Assembly: GCF_014648675.1 (NCBI RefSeq)
Contig: NZ_BMRO01000004.1
Span: 432,860 to 496,859, forward strand
Direction of reading: 5' to 3'
DNA from: Actinomadura livida
GTDB lineage: Bacteria > Actinomycetota > Actinomycetes > Streptosporangiales > Streptosporangiaceae
DNA length: 64,000 bases
Every line of letters begins with the position of its first letter. Within the stretch, counting starts at the first letter, position 1. Shown here in pieces: positions 32,012 through 42,283 of the stretch. A program made the translations under genes and the position numbers. The notes beneath the pieces were generated by a model, which did no database searches, was not told the origin of the DNA, and was given only the letters and a program-made list of their open reading frames with translations.

Positions 32012-33399
32012 GTCGAGTACATCCAGCTGGCCCCCTGCACGCCGACGTATTGCCGGAGGACCACCCGGTGGGGCCGGCGGACGATCTGAATGCGCTGGAG
32101 CCCACGGTGTGGCCGCGGAGCGCCAAGCGGGAGGAGGGCGTCCTCACCGTTGGCGGGGTCGACGTCCGGGATCTGGCGCGGGAGTACGGGACGCCTCTGT
32201 ACGTCTATGACGAGGAGGACGTGCGGAGCCGGGCCAGGGAGTACGCGGCGGCGTTCCATGACGGGAGCGTGCACTACGCGGGCAAGGCGTTTCTCTGTAC
32301 GGCCCTTGCGAAGTGGCTGAACGAGGAGGGGCTCGGCCTGGACGTGTGCAGTGGGGGCGAGCTGGCCGTTGCTCTGGCCGCGGGTTTCCCCACGGAGCGC
32401 ATCACTTTGCATGGGAGCAACAAGTCGTCGGCGGAGATCGCGAAGGCGCTGGAGGTCGGGGTCGGGCGGATCGTGCTCGATTCCTACGAAGAGATCGCCC
32501 GGGTGGGGTATCTCGCCCATGAGATGGGTGTCCGGCCCAAGGTGATGGTGCGCGTCACCACGGGGGTGGAGGCTCACACCCATGAGTTCATCGCGACCGC
32601 TCACGACGACCAGAAGTTCGGGTTCTCCAGGAGTTCCGGGGCCGCCCTTGAGGCGGTGCGGCGGGTGCTGGACCTGAAGCAGCTCGAGCTGGTGGGGCTG
32701 CACAGCCACATCGGGTCGCAGATCTTCGAGGTGGACGGGTTCGAGGTGGCGGCGCACAGGCTGGCGGAGCTGCTGGTCGCGATCCGGGACGAGCACGGGA
32801 TCGAGCTGCCGGAGCTGGACCTGGGGGGCGGGTACGGGATCGCCTACGTGCCGGGGGAGGAGCCGCACGACCCGAAGGCCATCGCGGACGGGCTGCGGGA
32901 GATCGTGGCGCGCGAGTGCCGGGCGTACGAGCTGACGATGCCGCGGCTGACGGTCGAGCCCGGCCGCGCGATCGTGGGGCCGGGCGGCGTCACGGTCTAC
33001 GAGGTCGGGACCGTCAAGGACGTCGAGGGCCTCCGCACCTACGTGTCGGTGGACGGCGGCATGAGCGACAACCTGCGCACCGCCCTGTACGGCGCCGAGT
33101 ACACCGCGGCGCTGGCGAGCCGGTCGTCCGAGGCATCGCCCATGCTCAGTAGGCTTGTCGGCAAGCACTGCGAAAGCGGCGACATCGTTGTGCGCGACGT
33201 GTGGTTTCCCGAAGATCTTGCGGCCGGGGACCTGGTGGCGGTCGCCGCGACCGGTGCGTACTGTCGGTCGATGGCCAGTAACTACAACTTCGTCCCGAAG
33301 CCGGCCGTGGTGGCGGTGCGGGACGGCAGGTCGCGCGTGATCATCCGCCGGGAGAGCGCCGAGGACCTGCTGCGGCTCGATGCGGAGGTCGAAGCGTGA
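32008..33399 (+). CDS. lysA: Diaminopimelate decarboxylase
   Basis: 463 residues, fold-type III PLP enzyme making L-lysine from meso-diaminopimelate, the last lysine step. PLP-lysine is Lys93 in '[13 protein letters not shown]'. Other landmarks are 'LHSHIGSQI', 'LDLGGGYGI', 'TVEPGRAIV' and the substrate-binding '[12 protein letters not shown]' near the C-terminus. The N-terminal about 40 residues extend beyond the usual start, as in other actinobacterial LysA. It couples to hom by GTGA (33396-33399), linking lysine and threonine/methionine synthesis. Confidence 0.95.
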   Translation: MSRVHPAGPLHADVLPEDHPVGPADDLNALEPTVWPRSAKREEGVLTVGGVDVRDLAREYGTPLYVYDEEDVRSRAREYAAAFHDGSVHYAGKAFLCTALAKWLNEEGLGLDVCSGGELAVALAAGFPTERITLHGSNKSSAEIAKALEVGVGRIVLDSYEEIARVGYLAHEMGVRPKVMVRVTTGVEAHTHEFIATAHDDQKFGFSRSSGAALEAVRRVLDLKQLELVGLHSHIGSQIFEVDGFEVAAHRLAELLVAIRDEHGIELPELDLGGGYGIAYVPGEEPHDPKAIADGLREIVARECRAYELTMPRLTVEPGRAIVGPGGVTVYEVGTVKDVEGLRTYVSVDGGMSDNLRTALYGAEYTAALASRSSEASPMLSRLVGKHCESGDIVVRDVWFPEDLAAGDLVAVAATGAYCRSMASNYNFVPKPAVVAVRDGRSRVIIRRESAEDLLRLDAEVEA

Positions 33400-34700
33400 A
33401 ACCCGGACTGCGCGTGGCGCTCCTCGGATGCGGCGTGGTCGGTACCGAAGTCGTCCGGCTGCTGCGCGAGCAGGCGGAGGACCTCGCCGCGCGGATCGGG
33501 GCTCCGCTGGAGGTCGCGGGGATCGCGGTGCGGCGGCCCGACCGCCCCCGCGAGGGCGTCGACCCCGAGCTCCTGACGACGGACGCGCACGCGCTCGTGA
33601 CCAGGGACGACGTCGACATCGTCGTCGAGGTGATCGGCGGCATCGAACCGGCCCGGACGCTGATGCTGGAGGCGATGAAGTCCGGCAAGTCGGTCATCAC
33701 GGCGAACAAGGCGCTGCTGGCCGAGGACGGGGCGACGCTGTTCGCGGCGGCGCGGGAGTACGGCGCCGACCTGTACTACGAGGCGTCCGTGGCGGGGGCG
33801 ATCCCGCTGCTCCGGCCGCTGCGGGAGTCCCTCGTCGGCGACCACGTGCACCGGGTGCTGGGCATCGTGAACGGCACCACGAACTACGTCCTCGACCAGA
33901 TGGACACCTACGGCGCGGGATTCAACGACGCGCTGGAAGAGGCGCAGTCGCTGGGTTACGCGGAGGCCGATCCCACGGCCGACGTCGAGGGTTTCGACGC
34001 CGCGGCCAAGGCCGCGATCCTGGCGCAGCTCGCGTTCCACACGCCGGTGACGGCCGCGGACGTCCACCGCGAGGGGATCACCGAGGTGAGCGCCGCGGAC
34101 GTGGCGGGCGCCAAGGGCATGGACTGCGTCGTCAAGCTGCTGGCGATCTGCGAGCGCGTCCCTTCGGAGGACGGCCGGAACGGCCGCGGCGTGTCCGTTC
34201 GCGTCTATCCGGCGATGATCCCGCGGTCCCATCCGCTGGCGAGCGTCCGCGAGGCGTACAACGCGGTGTTCGTCGAGGCCGAGTCGGCCGGTTCGCTGAT
34301 GTTCTACGGCGCGGGCGCCGGCGGTGCCCCGACGGCGTCGGCGATCCTCGGCGACCTGGTGGCGGTGGCGCGCAACGTGGCCGGCGGTACGCCCGGACCC
34401 GTCGAGGTCACCTACGCCAAGCTCCCCGTCCTGCCGATGGGCGAGACGGTCACGCGCTACTACATCCAGCTGGACGTGACCGACGAGGCCGGTGTTCTCG
34501 CCACGGTCGCCGAGGAGTTCGCCAGGCACGGGGTGTCGATCCAGGCCGTCCGGCAGGTCGGGCTGGGCGAAGAGGCACAGCTCGTAGTGGTGACCCACAG
34601 GGCGCCTGACGCGGCCCTGTCGGCGACGGTGGAGGGCCTGCGCGGGCTGGACATCGTCCGTGAGGTGGCCAGCGTCATGCGTGTCGAAGGCGAAGAGTGA
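33396..34700 (+). CDS. hom: Homoserine dehydrogenase
   Basis: 434 residues. NAD(P)-binding GCGVVG is at 11-16. The catalytic core has '[13 protein letters not shown]', '[15 protein letters not shown]', and '[14 protein letters not shown]'. A C-terminal ACT domain (about 355-430, '[20 protein letters not shown]') gives threonine feedback inhibition in this family. It reduces aspartate semialdehyde to homoserine. GTG start overlaps the lysA stop. Confidence 0.95.
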   Translation: MKPGLRVALLGCGVVGTEVVRLLREQAEDLAARIGAPLEVAGIAVRRPDRPREGVDPELLTTDAHALVTRDDVDIVVEVIGGIEPARTLMLEAMKSGKSVITANKALLAEDGATLFAAAREYGADLYYEASVAGAIPLLRPLRESLVGDHVHRVLGIVNGTTNYVLDQMDTYGAGFNDALEEAQSLGYAEADPTADVEGFDAAAKAAILAQLAFHTPVTAADVHREGITEVSAADVAGAKGMDCVVKLLAICERVPSEDGRNGRGVSVRVYPAMIPRSHPLASVREAYNAVFVEAESAGSLMFYGAGAGGAPTASAILGDLVAVARNVAGGTPGPVEVTYAKLPVLPMGETVTRYYIQLDVTDEAGVLATVAEEFARHGVSIQAVRQVGLGEEAQLVVVTHRAPDAALSATVEGLRGLDIVREVASVMRVEGEE

Positions 34701-34730
34701 GTGTCCGGAACACGATTCGGCCACGACCGA

Positions 34731-34736
34731 TAGAAT
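34731..34736 (+). promoter_or_regulatory. -10 element upstream of thrC
   Basis: TAGAAT (34731-34736) matches TATAAT in five of six positions and lies 34 bases before the thrC start. No clear -35 is seen, so this is a weak promoter call in the 70-base spacer between hom and thrC. Confidence 0.35.
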
Positions 34737-34770
34737 TCGGACAACATCGCAGGTCATCGAGGAGACCGAC

Positions 34771-35838
34771 TTGAACGCGAACGCCCGCGCGTGGCGTGGC
34801 CTGATCGAGGAGTACCGCGACCGGCTTCCGGTGACGGAGGCGACGCCGGTCGTCACGCTGCTGGAGGGCGGCACGCCGCTCGTGCCGGCGGTACGGCTGT
34901 CCCAGCTGACCGGCTGCGAGGTGCACCTCAAGGTCGAAGGCGCCAACCCGACCGGGTCGTTCAAGGACCGCGGCATGACGATGGCGATCAGCAAGGCCGC
35001 CGAGGACGGCGCGAAGGCGGTGATCTGCGCGTCCACCGGGAACACCTCGGCGTCCGCCGCGGCGTACGCGGTGCGCGCCGGGATGACCTGCGCGGTCCTC
35101 GTCCCCAACGGCAAGATCGCGATGGGCAAGCTGGCCCAGGCGCTGGTGCACGGGGCGCGGCTGCTCCAGGTGGACGGCAACTTCGACGACTGCCTCGAGC
35201 TGGCGCAGAAGCTGGCGGTCGACTACCCGGTGGCCCTCGTCAACTCGGTCAACAGGTTCCGGCTGCTCGGCCAGAAGACGGCGGCGTTCGAGATCGTGGA
35301 CGCGCTCGGCGACGCGCCCGACGTGCACTGCCTGCCCGTCGGCAACGCCGGCAACATCTCCGCGTACTGGATGGGCTACAAGGAGTACGCCGAGGACGAG
35401 ACGGCGTCGCGGACGCCGCGCATGCTCGGCTTCCAGGCGAGCGGGGCCGCGCCGTTCGTGAAGGGCGAGCCCGTCGCGAAGCCGCAGACCATCGCCACCG
35501 CGATCAGGATCGGCAACCCCGCCTCGTGGGACCTCGCCATCGCCGCGCGGGACGAGTCCGGTGGCGCGATCGACTCGGTCACCGACCGGCAGATCCTGGC
35601 CGCCTACCGGCTGCTCGCCCGCGAGGAGGGCGTCTTCGTGGAGCCCGCCTCGGCGGCGAGCGTCGCGGGCCTGCTGCAGGCGAGCGAGCAGGGAGTCGTC
35701 AAGCCCGGGTCCAAGGTCGTCTGCACGGTCACGGGCAACGGGCTCAAGGACCCCGACTGGGCGATCTCCGGTGCCCCCGCGCCGACCGTCATCAAGGTCG
35801 ACGCGCATTCCGCCGCGTCCGAGCTCGGTCTCACCTGA
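34771..35838 (+). CDS. thrC: Threonine synthase
   Basis: 355 residues from TTG 34771, chosen because GAGGAG (34758-34763) is 7 bases upstream and homologues begin just before '[12 protein letters not shown]'. The upstream part of the open frame lies in the hom 3' end and spacer. PLP-lysine is Lys65 in '[10 protein letters not shown]'; the phosphate-binding region reads '[11 protein letters not shown]'. It converts O-phosphohomoserine to threonine. thrB follows 22 bases downstream, the usual order. Confidence 0.94.
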   Translation: MNANARAWRGLIEEYRDRLPVTEATPVVTLLEGGTPLVPAVRLSQLTGCEVHLKVEGANPTGSFKDRGMTMAISKAAEDGAKAVICASTGNTSASAAAYAVRAGMTCAVLVPNGKIAMGKLAQALVHGARLLQVDGNFDDCLELAQKLAVDYPVALVNSVNRFRLLGQKTAAFEIVDALGDAPDVHCLPVGNAGNISAYWMGYKEYAEDETASRTPRMLGFQASGAAPFVKGEPVAKPQTIATAIRIGNPASWDLAIAARDESGGAIDSVTDRQILAAYRLLAREEGVFVEPASAASVAGLLQASEQGVVKPGSKVVCTVTGNGLKDPDWAISGAPAPTVIKVDAHSAASELGLT

Positions 35839-35860
35839 CGTGGGCTGGACCGGAGGACCG

Positions 35861-36781
35861 GTGCTCGTGCGGGCACCGGCGACCAGCGCCAACCTGGGCC
35901 CGGGGTTCGACTCGCTCGGTCTCGCGCTGTCCCTGTACGACGACGTCGAGGTGGAGGTGACCGGCGGGGGCCTGTCCATCGAGGTGGACGGCGAGGGCGC
36001 CGAGGTCGCCGGCCGGGGCGAGCGGCACCTCATCGTCGAGGTCATGCACCGCACCTTCGGGCTGCTGGACGAGCTGGCCGGATCCGGACTCGGCCGGCCG
36101 CCCGGGCTGCGGCTGCGCTGCCGCAACCGGATCCCGCACAGCCGCGGCCTCGGCTCGTCCTCCGCGGCGACCATCGCCGCGATCGTCGCGGCCCGCGCGC
36201 TGCACCCCGGCGGGAAGCTGTTCGACGACGATGCCGCGCTCCGCCTCGCGACCGAGATCGAGGGGCATCCCGACAACGTGGCGCCGTGCCTCGCCGGCGG
36301 GCTGACCGTCGCCTGGACGGCACCGGGCGGCCCGCGGCTCGTCCGGCTGGAGTCGCAGGTCACGCAGGTCGTGGCGTTCGTCCCGGAGCAGCGGCTGGCG
36401 ACCGAGCGGGCCCGCGGGCTGCTGCCGGAGACCGTCCCGCACGAGGACGCCGCGGCCAACGCCGGACGCGCCGCCCTCCTCATCGCGGCGCTCACCGGCG
36501 GCCTGGACCGGGAGATCCTGCTGGACGCGACGGACGACCGGCTGCACCAGGACTACCGCGCTCCCGCCATGCCGGCGTCCGCCGCACTGGTCAGGACGCT
36601 GCGCGCCGCGGGCGTCCCGGCGGTGATTTCCGGGGCGGGACCCACTGTCCTGGCCTTCACAACCGCCTCACAAGTTGATTCGATGGCTTCCGGAGTGGGT
36701 AATGGGTGGCTCAAGCACCCATTGGACGTCGCGACCCGCGGCGCACGCGTCATGACCGGACGAGCGGAGTCCCGGCCCTGA
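35861..36781 (+). CDS. thrB: Homoserine kinase
   Basis: 306-residue GHMP kinase giving O-phosphohomoserine. Motifs: 'VRAPATSANLGPGFDSLGL' at the start, ATP-binding 'IPHSRGLGSSSAA', and 'VISGAGPTVLAF' at the C-terminal motif 3. GTG 35861 has GGAGG (35852-35856) 4 bases upstream. GTG 35840, also in frame, has no such site. Codon use and order fit the hom-thrC-thrB pathway block. Confidence 0.93.
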   Translation: MLVRAPATSANLGPGFDSLGLALSLYDDVEVEVTGGGLSIEVDGEGAEVAGRGERHLIVEVMHRTFGLLDELAGSGLGRPPGLRLRCRNRIPHSRGLGSSSAATIAAIVAARALHPGGKLFDDDAALRLATEIEGHPDNVAPCLAGGLTVAWTAPGGPRLVRLESQVTQVVAFVPEQRLATERARGLLPETVPHEDAAANAGRAALLIAALTGGLDREILLDATDDRLHQDYRAPAMPASAALVRTLRAAGVPAVISGAGPTVLAFTTASQVDSMASGVGNGWLKHPLDVATRGARVMTGRAESRP

Positions 36782-37235
36782 CCGCGGCGCCCGGGGGCGG
36801 GGGCCGTCGCGGCGTCCGGCCGGTGCAGGTCCCGGCCTGAGCCCGCTAGGTAAAATGCGAACACATCGACCTCTGGGGAATAGCAGTGCGGCCTGGTGAT
36901 GTTAGGCTGAATGCCGCACCAGATGCCCCGTTCGGGGCAGCGTGCTCGTCAGCCGCGCGTCGCCGGATCGGCCCTTCGGCCGTGTCGGTCCCGCGTACCA
37001 GGCTTCCCGACACCGTGACAATCCGTTGTCCGGCATCCCAGCGAAACTTCGGACGTGGCGGTACCGGGAACACGCACGAGCGAACCGTCCCGTCCACCAT
37101 CTGGCTGTGCCCAGAACACGCAGATCCCGGCCCCACCGTGATCAGCGGAGCCCGTTCCGGCGCCCCCGCCGGACCGCATTACCGGGTCGACTGGCCGGGC
37201 ACCGGCCAACGCCCGCTCCCTGGGAAGGACCCTTA
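36782..37235 (+). promoter_or_regulatory. Long rho leader region
   Basis: 454 bases without a supportable gene. TAAAAT (36851-36856) is a good -10 candidate with a poor -35, which would give a 5' leader of roughly 370 bases for rho. Short open frames here have no ribosome site or familiar product. Long leaders upstream of rho allow autoregulation in several bacteria; that function here is inference. Confidence 0.4.
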
Positions 37236-39383
37236 GTGAGCGAATCCAGCGAACTCCTTACGGACGCATCGAGCACGGGACCCGCCGACGCCGCACCGGC
37301 CGGCGCGGAGCCCGCCACCCCCCGGCGCCGCCGGTCGGGCACCGGCCTGTCGGCGATGGTGCTCCCCGAGCTCAAGGCGCTCGCGTCCAGCCTCGGCATC
37401 ACCGGTGTGACCGGGATGCGCAAGAGCCAGCTCATCGCCGCCATCCAGGAGAAGCAGGGCGGCCAGGGGCAGGGCTCGGCCGGGGGCGAGCAGGGAGCCG
37501 CTGCCGTGGCCGGAGCCGAGGCCGGAGCCGCCGGGACGAAGACCGAGCGTCCCCGCCGCACCCGCACCGCCGCGGCCAAGAGCGAGACGTCCGACGAGCA
37601 GGTCGCCATCGGCGAGGCCGAGCCGGCGGGCGAGCAGTCCGGCAAGGGCGGCGAGCAGCCGGCCGCTGACCGGCAGGCCGCCGAGCAGCAGACCGGCCGC
37701 GACGAGCAGGCCCCGGCGGACGACCAGTCCGGCCGGCAGGCCGCCAAGACGGCCGAGAAGACCGACGGGCGGCAGGACCGCTCCGACCGGCAGAACGGCC
37801 GGCAGCGGGGCGACAGGCAGGACCGCGGGGGCTCCGAGGGGCGCGGCGAGCGCGGCGAGCGGCAGGGCCGCGACCGCGACCAGGGCCGCGAGCAGAACTC
37901 CGACGACGGCGAGTCCCAGGGCGGGCGCGACGGCCGGGACGGGCGCGAGGGCCGCGAGGGCGGCGGGCGCCAGCGCCAGCGCGGCGGCCGGGAGCGCGGC
38001 GAGCGCGGCGACCGCGGCGACCGCGGCGACCGCGGCGACCGCGGCGACCGCGGCGACCGCGGCGACCAGGGCGGCGGCGGTGGCGGCCGGCAGCGGGGCC
38101 AGAACCAGGGCGGCGGCGGCCAGGGCGGCCAGCACGGCCAGCACGACGATGACGACGGCAGCGGCCGGGGCCGGCGCGGCCGCCGGTTCCGGGAGCGCAA
38201 CCGCGGCCGCGGCCGCGAGCGCTACGAGGAGCCGGTGATCACCGAGGACGACGTCCTGATCCCGGTCGCGGGCATCCTCGACATCCTCGACAACTACGCG
38301 TTCGTCCGCACGACCGGCTACCTGGCGGGCCCGAACGACGTGTACGTCTCATTGGCGCAGGTCCGCAAGAACGGGCTGCGCAAGGGCGACGTCGTCACCG
38401 GCGCGGTGCGCCAGCCCCGCGAGGGCGAGCGGCGCGAGAAGTTCAACGCGCTCGTGCGGCTCGACACGGTCAACGGGATGGAGCCCGAGCAGGCCAAGGC
38501 CCGTGTCGACTTCAGCAAGCTGACCCCGCTGTACCCGCAGGAGCGCCTGCGGCTGGAGACCGACCCGGGCATCCTCACCACGCGGATCATCGACCTGGTG
38601 TCGCCGATCGGCAAGGGCCAGCGCGGCCTCATCGTGTCGCCGCCCAAGGCCGGCAAGACGATGGTGCTCCAGGCGATCGCGAACGCGATCACCAAGAACA
38701 ACCCGGAGTGCCACCTGATGGTCGTCCTGGTGGACGAGCGTCCGGAAGAGGTCACCGACATGCAGCGGACGGTGAAGGGCGAGGTCATCCACTCGACCTT
38801 CGACCGTCCCGCCGAGGACCACACCACGGTCGCCGAGCTGGCGATCGAGCGCGCCAAGCGGCTCGTCGAGCTGGGCCACGACGTCGTCGTGCTGCTCGAC
38901 TCGATCACCCGCCTGGGCCGGGCCTACAACCTGGCGGCGCCCGCGTCCGGCCGCATCCTGTCCGGCGGTGTCGACTCGACGGCCCTGTACCCGCCCAAGC
39001 GGTTCTTCGGCGCCGCGCGCAACATCGAGAACGGCGGCTCGCTGACCATTCTCGCGACGGCGCTGGTGGAGACCGGGTCCCGGATGGACGAGGTCATCTT
39101 CGAGGAGTTCAAGGGCACCGGCAACATGGAGCTGAAGCTCAACCGGTCCCTGGCCGACAAGCGGATCTTCCCGGCGGTGGACGTGGACGCGTCCAGCACC
39201 CGCAAGGAGGAGATCCTCATGGCCCCCGAGGAACTGCGGGTCGTCTGGCAGCTCCGCCGCGTGCTGCACGCGCTCGACACGCAGCAGGCGCTGGAACTCC
39301 TCATCGAGAAGATGAAGGAGACCAAGTCCAACGCCGAGTTCCTGCTCCAGGTCCAGAAGACCACGGTCTCCGACGACCGCTGA
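37236..39383 (+). CDS. rho: Transcription termination factor Rho (actinobacterial long form)
   Basis: 715 residues; E. coli Rho has 419. The N-terminal Rho_N region is about 40-85 ('VLPELKALASSLGITG'). A Glu/Gln/Arg/Gly/Asp-rich insertion spans about 90-335, including seven tandem RGD tripeptides. RNA-binding and ATPase domains follow: 'GILDILDNYAFVRTTGYL', P-loop 'SPPKAGKTMVLQ', Walker B 'VVLLDSITRLGRAYN'. Such insertions are typical of high-GC actinobacteria and add RNA binding. GTG 37236 has AAGGA 6 bases upstream. Confidence 0.96.
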   Translation: MSESSELLTDASSTGPADAAPAGAEPATPRRRRSGTGLSAMVLPELKALASSLGITGVTGMRKSQLIAAIQEKQGGQGQGSAGGEQGAAAVAGAEAGAAGTKTERPRRTRTAAAKSETSDEQVAIGEAEPAGEQSGKGGEQPAADRQAAEQQTGRDEQAPADDQSGRQAAKTAEKTDGRQDRSDRQNGRQRGDRQDRGGSEGRGERGERQGRDRDQGREQNSDDGESQGGRDGRDGREGREGGGRQRQRGGRERGERGDRGDRGDRGDRGDRGDRGDQGGGGGGRQRGQNQGGGGQGGQHGQHDDDDGSGRGRRGRRFRERNRGRGRERYEEPVITEDDVLIPVAGILDILDNYAFVRTTGYLAGPNDVYVSLAQVRKNGLRKGDVVTGAVRQPREGERREKFNALVRLDTVNGMEPEQAKARVDFSKLTPLYPQERLRLETDPGILTTRIIDLVSPIGKGQRGLIVSPPKAGKTMVLQAIANAITKNNPECHLMVVLVDERPEEVTDMQRTVKGEVIHSTFDRPAEDHTTVAELAIERAKRLVELGHDVVVLLDSITRLGRAYNLAAPASGRILSGGVDSTALYPPKRFFGAARNIENGGSLTILATALVETGSRMDEVIFEEFKGTGNMELKLNRSLADKRIFPAVDVDASSTRKEEILMAPEELRVVWQLRRVLHALDTQQALELLIEKMKETKSNAEFLLQVQKTTVSDDR
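38004..38066 (+). repeat. Tandem 9-bp repeat x7 in rho
   Basis: Seven perfect copies of CGCGGCGAC encode seven RGD tripeptides in the low-complexity part of Rho. Copy number is likely to vary by replication slippage without breaking frame. Confidence 0.9.
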
Positions 39384-39396
39384 CCGAGCACCGCGA

Positions 39397-39426
39397 ACGC
39401 CCCCGCCCGGACCCGGGCGGGGGCGT
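39397..39426 (+). terminator. Terminator after rho
   Basis: ACGCCCCCGCCCGG (39397-39410) and CCGGGCGGGGGCGT (39413-39426) form a perfect 14-bp inverted repeat 13 bases after the stop; no T-tract follows. Confidence 0.65.
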
Positions 39427-39566
39427 CCGCGCCCCCGCCCGGAGGCGTCCCGCTCCCCGGACCTTCGGGTTAGCCCCACCCCCGAATGGCAGGCGCACGT
39501 CATGGTCGCCCGGGCCGCCGGTCGGCAGGCTTGGACCATAGGTTGGAACGGGCACGGAGGGACGAC

Positions 39567-40964
39567 GTGGGCGAGCTGAGCAGGCCCCCCGGTGAGGGGA
39601 ACGCGACCGGCGCCGCGGCGCGCTGGGCGGCGGCGCGATGGGCCGCGGTGATGCAGGTCGGCGGTGAGACGGCGGCGACCGTCGCGAACAGTCCGTGGAC
39701 CCCGGTCGCCATGGCGAAGTCGTCGCTGACCTGGCGGTCGGCGATCTACCTCGGCGTCAGCCTGGCCTTCGGGCTCGGCTGCTTCATCGGGCTGACCGTC
39801 GGGCTCGCGCTGTCGCTCGGGCTGCTGATCATCTGGGTGGGCCTGCCGATGCTGGCGCTCATGATGGTCGCGTGGCGGTGCGCCGCGGTACTGGAGCGCC
39901 AGTTCGTCCGGGCCGCGTTCGGCGTGCGCGTCCCGAGCCCGTACCGGCGGCTGCCGCCGGGACGCAACCCGCTCACCAAGCTGAAGGCGATGGCGTCCGA
40001 TCCCGCCACCTGGAAGGACCTGCTCTACCTCGCGCTGCTGTTCCCCGTCACGCTGCTGGAGTTCGTCGTGTCGGTGGCGGTCTGGTCCGCGACGGGGATG
40101 CTGCTGGCCATGCCGGTCATCGTGGCGGTGGACGGCGGCGCCGAGGTGGGCCTCGGGTTCGTCTCGTACTGGGCCGGGAACCCGGTGGCGGCGCTGCCGC
40201 TGACGGCGGTCGGCGTGCTGTGCCTCGTGCTGGCGATGTACGTGACGCGGGTGATGGCGATCGGCCACTCCGCGTGGGCGCGGCTGATGCTGGGCCCGAG
40301 CCTCGCCCAGACCGAGAACCTGGAACTGCGCCGGCGGACCGAGCACCTGCGGGCCAGCCGCGCCCGCGGGGTGGACGCGGCCGAGTTCGAGCGCCGCCGC
40401 ATCGAGCGGGACCTGCACGACGGCGCGCAGCAGCGGCTGCTGTCGGTGGCGATGGACATCGGGCGGGCCCGCGCCAAGCTGGACGACGACCCCGAGGGCG
40501 CGCGGGCGCTGATCGAGCAGGCCCACTCGGGCACGAAGGAGGCCATCGCGGAGCTGCGCGACCTGGCCCGCGGCATCTACCCGGCGATCCTCACCGACCG
40601 CGGCCTGGACCCGGCGCTGTCGGGGCTGGCGGGCCGCGCGCCGGTGCCCGTGGAGGTCGAGGTCGACCTGCCGGAGCGCCCGCCGGCGGCGGTGGAGAGC
40701 ATCGCGTACTTCATCGTGGCCGAGTCGCTGGCGAACATCGCCAAGTACGCCCGCGCGACCCGTGCAACCGTCCGGGTGGCGCGCGAGGACCGGTGGGTGG
40801 TGGTCGAGGTGACCGACAACGGCGTCGGCGGCGCGGTCGCGCGGCCGGAGGGCGGCCTGGCGGGCCTGGCGGACCGCGCGGCCACCATCGACGGGATGCT
40901 CCTCGTGGACAGCCCGCCCGGCGGCCCCACGATCATCCGCGCCGACCTCCCTTGCACCTGGTAG
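39567..40964 (+). CDS. Membrane sensor histidine kinase (HisKA_3 type)
   Basis: 465 residues. About four membrane segments in the first 230 residues form the actinobacterial 'sensor' domain ('LAFGLGCFIGLTVGLALSLG', 'LLALPVTLLEFVVSV'-like region). The dimerisation/phosphotransfer site is 'RRIERDLHDGAQQRL' with His284, followed by an ATPase domain with 'FIVAESLANIAKYA' and 'VTDNGVGGAV'. GTG 39567 has GGAGGG 5 bases upstream. It pairs with the LuxR-type regulator 71 bases downstream. Signal unknown. Confidence 0.9.
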   Translation: MGELSRPPGEGNATGAAARWAAARWAAVMQVGGETAATVANSPWTPVAMAKSSLTWRSAIYLGVSLAFGLGCFIGLTVGLALSLGLLIIWVGLPMLALMMVAWRCAAVLERQFVRAAFGVRVPSPYRRLPPGRNPLTKLKAMASDPATWKDLLYLALLFPVTLLEFVVSVAVWSATGMLLAMPVIVAVDGGAEVGLGFVSYWAGNPVAALPLTAVGVLCLVLAMYVTRVMAIGHSAWARLMLGPSLAQTENLELRRRTEHLRASRARGVDAAEFERRRIERDLHDGAQQRLLSVAMDIGRARAKLDDDPEGARALIEQAHSGTKEAIAELRDLARGIYPAILTDRGLDPALSGLAGRAPVPVEVEVDLPERPPAAVESIAYFIVAESLANIAKYARATRATVRVAREDRWVVVEVTDNGVGGAVARPEGGLAGLADRAATIDGMLLVDSPPGGPTIIRADLPCTW

Positions 40965-41035
40965 GCGGTGCGGGGCCGTGGGCCGGGTCGTCCGAGACGG
41001 CCCGGCCCGGTCGCGTCCGCCCCGATAATGGACTG

Positions 41036-41689
41036 ATGCGGGTAGTGATCGCCGAGGACTCGGTGCTGTTGCGGGAAGGGCTCGTCCGGCTGCTCGCCGA
41101 CGCGGGGATCGAGACGGTCGCGGCGGTCGGCGACGGCCCGGGCCTGCTCGGGATCGTCGAGGAGCACCGTCCCGACCTCGCCATCGTCGACGTGCGGATG
41201 CCGCCGTCGTTCACCGACGAGGGGCTGCGCGCGGCGATCGCCGTCCGGGAGCGCCTGCCCGGCACCCCGATCCTCGTGCTGTCGCAGTACGTGGAGGAGC
41301 GGTACGCGACCGACCTGATCGGCGGCGGCGCCGAGGGCGTCGGCTACCTGCTGAAGGAGCGGGTCGCGGACGTCGCCGAGTTCATCGACGCGGTCCGCCG
41401 CATCGCCGCCGGCGGGACGGTCATCGACCCGGAGGTGATCGGCCAGCTGCTGGGCCGCCGCCGCACCGGCGACCCGCTGGACGCGCTGACGCCGCGCGAG
41501 CGGGAGGTCCTCGCGCTGATGGCGCAGGGGCGCTCGAACGGCGCCATCGCCGCGGACCTCGTCGTCACCGAGGGCGCGGTGGAGAAGCACATCTCCAACA
41601 TCTTCATGAAACTGGACCTCCAGCTCGCGCAGGGCGGGCACCGCCGCGTCATGGCCGTGCTGGCCTACCTGGGCCGCGACGGCGGCTGA
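41036..41689 (+). CDS. LuxR/NarL-family response regulator
   Basis: 217 residues. Receiver domain 1-120 with 'IAEDSVLLREGL' and phosphoacceptor Asp52 ('IVDVRMPP'). The LuxR-type HTH covers about 150-212 ('LTPREREVLALMAQGRSNG', 'VEKHISNIFMKLDL'). GATAAT (41024-41029) is 6 bases before ATG 41036, so a leaderless transcript is possible. Partner of the upstream kinase. Confidence 0.92.
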   Translation: MRVVIAEDSVLLREGLVRLLADAGIETVAAVGDGPGLLGIVEEHRPDLAIVDVRMPPSFTDEGLRAAIAVRERLPGTPILVLSQYVEERYATDLIGGGAEGVGYLLKERVADVAEFIDAVRRIAAGGTVIDPEVIGQLLGRRRTGDPLDALTPREREVLALMAQGRSNGAIAADLVVTEGAVEKHISNIFMKLDLQLAQGGHRRVMAVLAYLGRDGG

Positions 41690-41946
41690 CCGCCCGCGGG
41701 CGAGCCGGGGGCCGGGATCGGGAATGCCCGATGACCTCGCCACGTTCAGGTATCTGGCACACTTGGAGCGAGTCGTTCTCATCCGGGGCGCCGGCGGACC
41801 GGCACCGCGGGCCCCGATCGGGATGAGCACGGTTCGCAACCGCTGCGGTACCGGTTCACGTCTCCTGTATCACCCATGGCCCTGTCGGGTGCGAACGGCC
41901 ATGTGACCCGCGGGACGCCCGGCGACCGCCAGAAGCGAGGAGAGCC

Positions 41947-42162
41947 ATGAGGCCTGACATCCACCCGAACTACGTCGTCACGACCGTGACGTGTACGTGC
42001 GGCAACACCTTCGAGACCCGCAGCACCGCCGAGAACGGCGTGATCCACGCGGACGTGTGCTCGAACTGCCACCCGTTCTACACGGGCAAGCAGAAGATCC
42101 TCGACACCGGCGGCCGGGTCGCGCGCTTCGAGCAGCGCTACAAGAAGAAGGCCGGCAAGTAG
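41947..42162 (+). CDS. rpmE: 50S ribosomal protein L31 (zinc-binding form)
   Basis: 71 residues. '[20 protein letters not shown]' and '[13 protein letters not shown]' carry the C-x-C ... C-x2-C zinc ligands, so this is the C+ (zinc-containing) paralogue that is replaced under zinc limitation. GAGGAGAG lies just before ATG 41947. The 257 bases before it show no other gene; they may hold the promoter. Confidence 0.96.
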   Translation: MRPDIHPNYVVTTVTCTCGNTFETRSTAENGVIHADVCSNCHPFYTGKQKILDTGGRVARFEQRYKKKAGK

Positions 42163-42188
42163 CCGAGCGCCGCACACAGCGACCAGGG

Positions 42189-42225
42189 ACGGCCCGGGGA
42201 GACCTCGCGAGGGTCCCCGGGCCGT
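42189..42225 (+). terminator. Terminator after rpmE
   Basis: ACGGCCCGGGGA (42189-42200) pairs perfectly with TCCCCGGGCCGT (42214-42225). The loop itself contains a CCTCGCGAGG palindrome, giving a long rod. Confidence 0.65.
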
Positions 42226-42283
42226 TCGGAGTCGGCTCCCGGAGGCCGGTGGCCGCCGGGGCCGGGACGGGCCAGGACACAGC

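Noticed and set aside
38004..38066. CRISPR-like tandem repeats
   Set aside because: Nine-base units with no spacers, in frame in rho.
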